This document shows, piece after piece, positions 13,048 through 15,061 of a stretch of DNA of 15,061 nucleotides. Position 1 is the first letter of the stretch, and the number at the start of each line of letters is the position of its first letter. This stretch comes from Betaproteobacteria bacterium. GTDB lineage: Bacteria; Pseudomonadota; Gammaproteobacteria; Burkholderiales; SG8-41. The notes under the pieces were generated by a model. The model was not told the DNA's origin, searched no databases, and worked only from the letters and a program-made list of their open reading frames with translations. The stretch covers positions 1-15,061 of the forward strand of contig JACOVL010000077.1 in NCBI GenBank assembly GCA_016177355.1. Reading direction: 5' to 3'. The position numbers were made by a program, and so were the translations under genes.

Positions 13048-14175
13048 TCATCCCTCCTGCATCATGCGCCAGTACTGGTACTTCATGGTGCCGGCGGCGC
13101 CGATGACGATGGCGAGGAAAGTGAGGATCGAGCCGACCGCGAGCGTGGAGATGCCGGTGATCGCCTGCCCGATGGTGCAGCCCAGGGAGAGCACGCCGCC
13201 CACGCCCATCAGCGCGCCGCCGAGGACATGGTTGCCGAAGTCCTTCCAGGACGCGAACCACTCGATGCGGAAGCCGCCGGTCGCCACCGCCCACAGCGAG
13301 GCGCCGAGGATCACGCCGGCGAGCGCCATTACGCCGAAGCTCACCAGCGAGAGATTGGCCGGGTCGAGCAGGTAGCGCGCCGCGTCGCCCATCGGGCTGA
13401 CGAAGGTGTAGGACTGCACCTGCACCCGGCTCGGGACCACGGTCGCCATGTCGGCGTACTCCTTCCACTCGCGCCCGACCGGGCCGCCGGTCAGCCACCA
13501 GCCGAAGACGATGGCGAGCCCCATCACCGCGCCGCCGAGGATGTGGTCGTGCCCGTAGCGGAAGTCCGCCGACTTGAAGCAGAAGACGAGCATCCCCGCC
13601 ACGACCATGATCGCGACCGCGAGGTTCAAGTGCCTCGACACCGGCATGCCGAACATGCCTGCAAGGATGGTACCGAGCTCCTGGTTCGCCACGCCGTAGC
13701 TCTGCAGGTTGATGGTGGTCGCCGAGACCCACGGCAGGAATGCCCTCTCGAACAGCGGCGTCCACATCATGAGGTAGGCTGAAATGGCGAATATCACCAG
13801 CACGATGAGCGATTTGAGGTTGCCGCCGCCGATCCTCACCAGCGTCCGGTTGCCGCAGCCGCTCGCGAGCGTCATGCCGACGCCGAACATGAGGCCGCCG
13901 AGGAGGTAGCGGATCCAGGCGAAGTTCGCCGTGCGGTACGACGGGAAGGTCTCCTCCGAGAGGTTGACGGTGCGCGTCGCCTCGAGCGCGATGACGCCGG
14001 CAAGCGCCACCGCCATCGCGAACACCCACGCGCGCATGCGGCCGGTATCGCCGATGTTCACCCAGTCGGAAACCGCGCCCATCGCGCAGAAGTTGGTCTT
14101 GCTGGTGACCGCGCCCATGACGAACGCGACCACGAACACCGCTGCGAGCACCTGGTTGTGGATGGTGAGTTCCAT
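13048..14175 (-). CDS. YeeE/YedE family membrane transporter (TsuA-like thiosulfate/sulfur permease)
   Basis: 375 residues with about nine or ten membrane segments, an inner-membrane protein. It is a two-fold internal repeat family; characteristic cysteine loops are SKTNFCAMGAVSD (25-37, C30), LASGCGNRTLVRIGGGN (103-119, C107) and GGVLSLGCTIGQAITGIS (326-343, C333). Characterised TsuA/YeeE proteins import thiosulfate using such conserved cysteines; other YedE members are tied to selenium or sulfur metabolism. A TusA-like YeeD partner is not adjacent. The ATG at 14173-14175 has only AGGGCG upstream and the family-typical N-terminus. It stands between queC and tRNA-Lys on the same strand, preceded by an inverted repeat and followed by a strong terminator, so it is probably transcribed alone or by readthrough from queC. 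Confidence 0.9.
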   Translation of the reverse strand: MELTIHNQVLAAVFVVAFVMGAVTSKTNFCAMGAVSDWVNIGDTGRMRAWVFAMAVALAGVIALEATRTVNLSEETFPSYRTANFAWIRYLLGGLMFGVGMTLASGCGNRTLVRIGGGNLKSLIVLVIFAISAYLMMWTPLFERAFLPWVSATTINLQSYGVANQELGTILAGMFGMPVSRHLNLAVAIMVVAGMLVFCFKSADFRYGHDHILGGAVMGLAIVFGWWLTGGPVGREWKEYADMATVVPSRVQVQSYTFVSPMGDAARYLLDPANLSLVSFGVMALAGVILGASLWAVATGGFRIEWFASWKDFGNHVLGGALMGVGGVLSLGCTIGQAITGISTLAVGSILTFLAIVIGAAGTMKYQYWRMMQEG

Positions 14176-14219
14176 CGCCCTAGTTTAAGACCGCCAACGG
14201 CAAGCTACAAACCCATGAA

Positions 14220-14318
14220 ACCGCCGATGAACGCAGATGAACATGGATAAAGTCAAAACCCGGAACGGGATTAAGGTTGTTATTTTCCTATTGGCGTAAA
14301 CCGGCGTTTATCTGCGGT
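14220..14318. repeat. Degenerate inverted repeat between yeeE-like gene and queC
   Basis: ACCGCCGATGAACGC (14220-14234) and GCGTTTATCTGCGGT (14304-14318) are inverted copies differing at two of 15 positions, with about 70 bases between. The arms resemble the GCAGATAAACGCAGATGA-type intergenic repeats common in proteobacteria. The right arm reaches the queC stop codon. Confidence 0.6.
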
Positions 14319-15007
14319 TAATTGGGTCGGGCGCGGTAGCGGGTGGGGTCGGCGACGCCCGCCGCCGCGAAGCCGGCACGGCGCAGCCGGCACGCATCGC
14401 AGCGCCCGCAGGCCGCGCCTCCCGCGCCCGCCTGGTAGCACGACACGGTGAGCGCGTAATCCACGCCGAGCTTGCCGCCCCGGCGGATGATCTCCGCCTT
14501 CGCGAGCGCGATGATCGGCGTGCGCAGCGTGAGGTGCCTCTCTTCCACCCCCGCTTTCGTCGCGAGATTGGCGAGCGCCTCGAACGCACGCATGTACTCG
14601 GGGCGGCAGTCGGGATAGCCGGAGTAGTCCACGGCGTTCGCGCCGAACCAGATCTCGCACGCGCCCAGCACCTCCGCCCACGCCAGCGCGAGCGAGAGCA
14701 GGATCGTGTTGCGCGCGGGAACGTAGGTGACCGGGATGCCTCCGCCCGGCGCTTCCGGCACCGCGATGCTGCGGTCGGTGAGCGCCGAGCCGCCGAATTG
14801 CGCGAGGTCGAGCGCGATCATGCGGTGCGCGGCGGCCCCGAGCGACGCCGCCACCCGCGCCGCGGCGGCGAGCTCCGCGCGGTGGCGCTGGCCGTAGTCC
14901 ACCGTCAGGCAGTGGCAGTCGCGCCCTTCCGAGCGCGCGATCGCCAGCGTCGTCGCGGAATCCAATCCTCCGGAAAGGAGGACTACGGCTTTTTTGTCAC
15001 GAGTCAC
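14318..15007 (-). CDS. queC: 7-cyano-7-deazaguanine (preQ0) synthase QueC
   Basis: 229 residues. QueC converts 7-carboxy-7-deazaguanine to preQ0 with ATP and ammonia in queuosine synthesis. The PP-loop VVLLSGGLDSATT is at 8-20; LTVDYGQRH and VPARNTILLSLA follow at the usual places. Four zinc cysteines are C190, C200, C203 and C206 (SCYQAG...CGRCDAC). The start is GTG at 15005-15007. No other start exists before the PP-loop and an in-frame stop lies at 15011-15013, so this codon or a non-standard one must be used. It sits inside a GTGAC repeat and has no ribosome site; only three bases separate it from the upstream stop, so coupled translation is likely. No queE lies between it and the upstream gene. 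Confidence 0.96.
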   Translation of the reverse strand: MTRDKKAVVLLSGGLDSATTLAIARSEGRDCHCLTVDYGQRHRAELAAAARVAASLGAAAHRMIALDLAQFGGSALTDRSIAVPEAPGGGIPVTYVPARNTILLSLALAWAEVLGACEIWFGANAVDYSGYPDCRPEYMRAFEALANLATKAGVEERHLTLRTPIIALAKAEIIRRGGKLGVDYALTVSCYQAGAGGAACGRCDACRLRRAGFAAAGVADPTRYRARPN

Positions 15008-15014
15008 CGGTCAC
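14996..15014 (-). repeat. GTGAC heptad repeat at the cpoB-queC junction
   Basis: Three GTCAC units start at 14996, 15003 and 15010 on the plus strand, a 7-base period. The stretch is the inverted copy of 12984-13002 with one mismatch. It contains the queC start codon and overlaps the stop codon of the upstream gene. Confidence 0.75.
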
Positions 15015-15061
15015 TTGAGCGTTGCCAGCCTGCGCTTCGCCTTCTCGGCGGCGTCGCTCAC
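15011..15061 (-). CDS. C-terminal end of a protein, probably CpoB/YbgF (Tol-Pal system), partial
   Basis: Only 16 codons plus TGA are visible (VSDAAEKAKRRLATLK). The SDAA-x-KA-x-RL-x-x-L ending resembles the last helix of the TPR domain of CpoB (YbgF), the periplasmic Tol-Pal partner that coordinates peptidoglycan synthesis with outer-membrane constriction. cpoB next to queC is a common betaproteobacterial arrangement. The assignment rests on this short tail and gene order. Confidence 0.55.
   Translation of the reverse strand: MSDAAEKAKRRLATLK

Overview
The window is GC-rich, densely coded DNA most likely from a betaproteobacterium, probably Burkholderiales-like. Pointers are three tripartite-tricarboxylate-transporter (Bug-type) periplasmic binding proteins, a FadR-type GntR regulator, a YeeE/TsuA transporter and a cpoB-queC junction near a tRNA-Lys. 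No insertion sequence, phage gene or CRISPR array is visible.

Left part (1-11361): a catabolic locus for an organic acid. Ten minus-strand genes run in one direction with short gaps or overlaps: GntR/FCD regulator, LeuC-like and LeuD-like dehydratase subunits, a TcuA-like FAD dehydrogenase, an isocitrate lyase/PEP-mutase-fold enzyme, a CapA-like metallophosphoesterase-fold protein, a Bug binding protein, an MmgE/PrpD protein, a second Bug protein, and a Gfo/Idh/MocA oxidoreductase cut by the window edge. A third Bug gene diverges from the regulator, and a perfect 10-bp palindrome (GTGTATACAC) sits between them as a likely operator. The enzyme set suggests uptake of a di- or tricarboxylate, FAD-dependent desaturation, hydration by the LeuCD-type enzyme and C-C cleavage by the lyase-fold enzyme. 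The lyase-fold enzyme lacks the usual KKCGH/KRCGH cysteine motif, so its reaction is open. The membrane subunits TctA and TctB are not in the window.

Middle part (11362-12768): a nested palindrome separates the convergent catabolic and housekeeping sides. Then come a 99-residue protein of unknown function, two hairpins (one a convincing terminator), a glycine-zipper lipoprotein and a small exported His/Tyr/Pro-rich protein. The last two form a probable two-gene operon.

Right part (12769-15061): tRNA-Lys(TTT), a bidirectional terminator whose loop holds a possible tRNA promoter -10 box, a YeeE/YedE-type membrane transporter, queC for queuosine/preQ0 synthesis, and the last 16 codons of what is probably cpoB (ybgF). 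Short GTGAC heptad repeats in inverted orientation flank the yeeE-queC segment. One copy supplies the queC start codon. A second inverted repeat family lies between yeeE and queC and reaches the queC stop codon.
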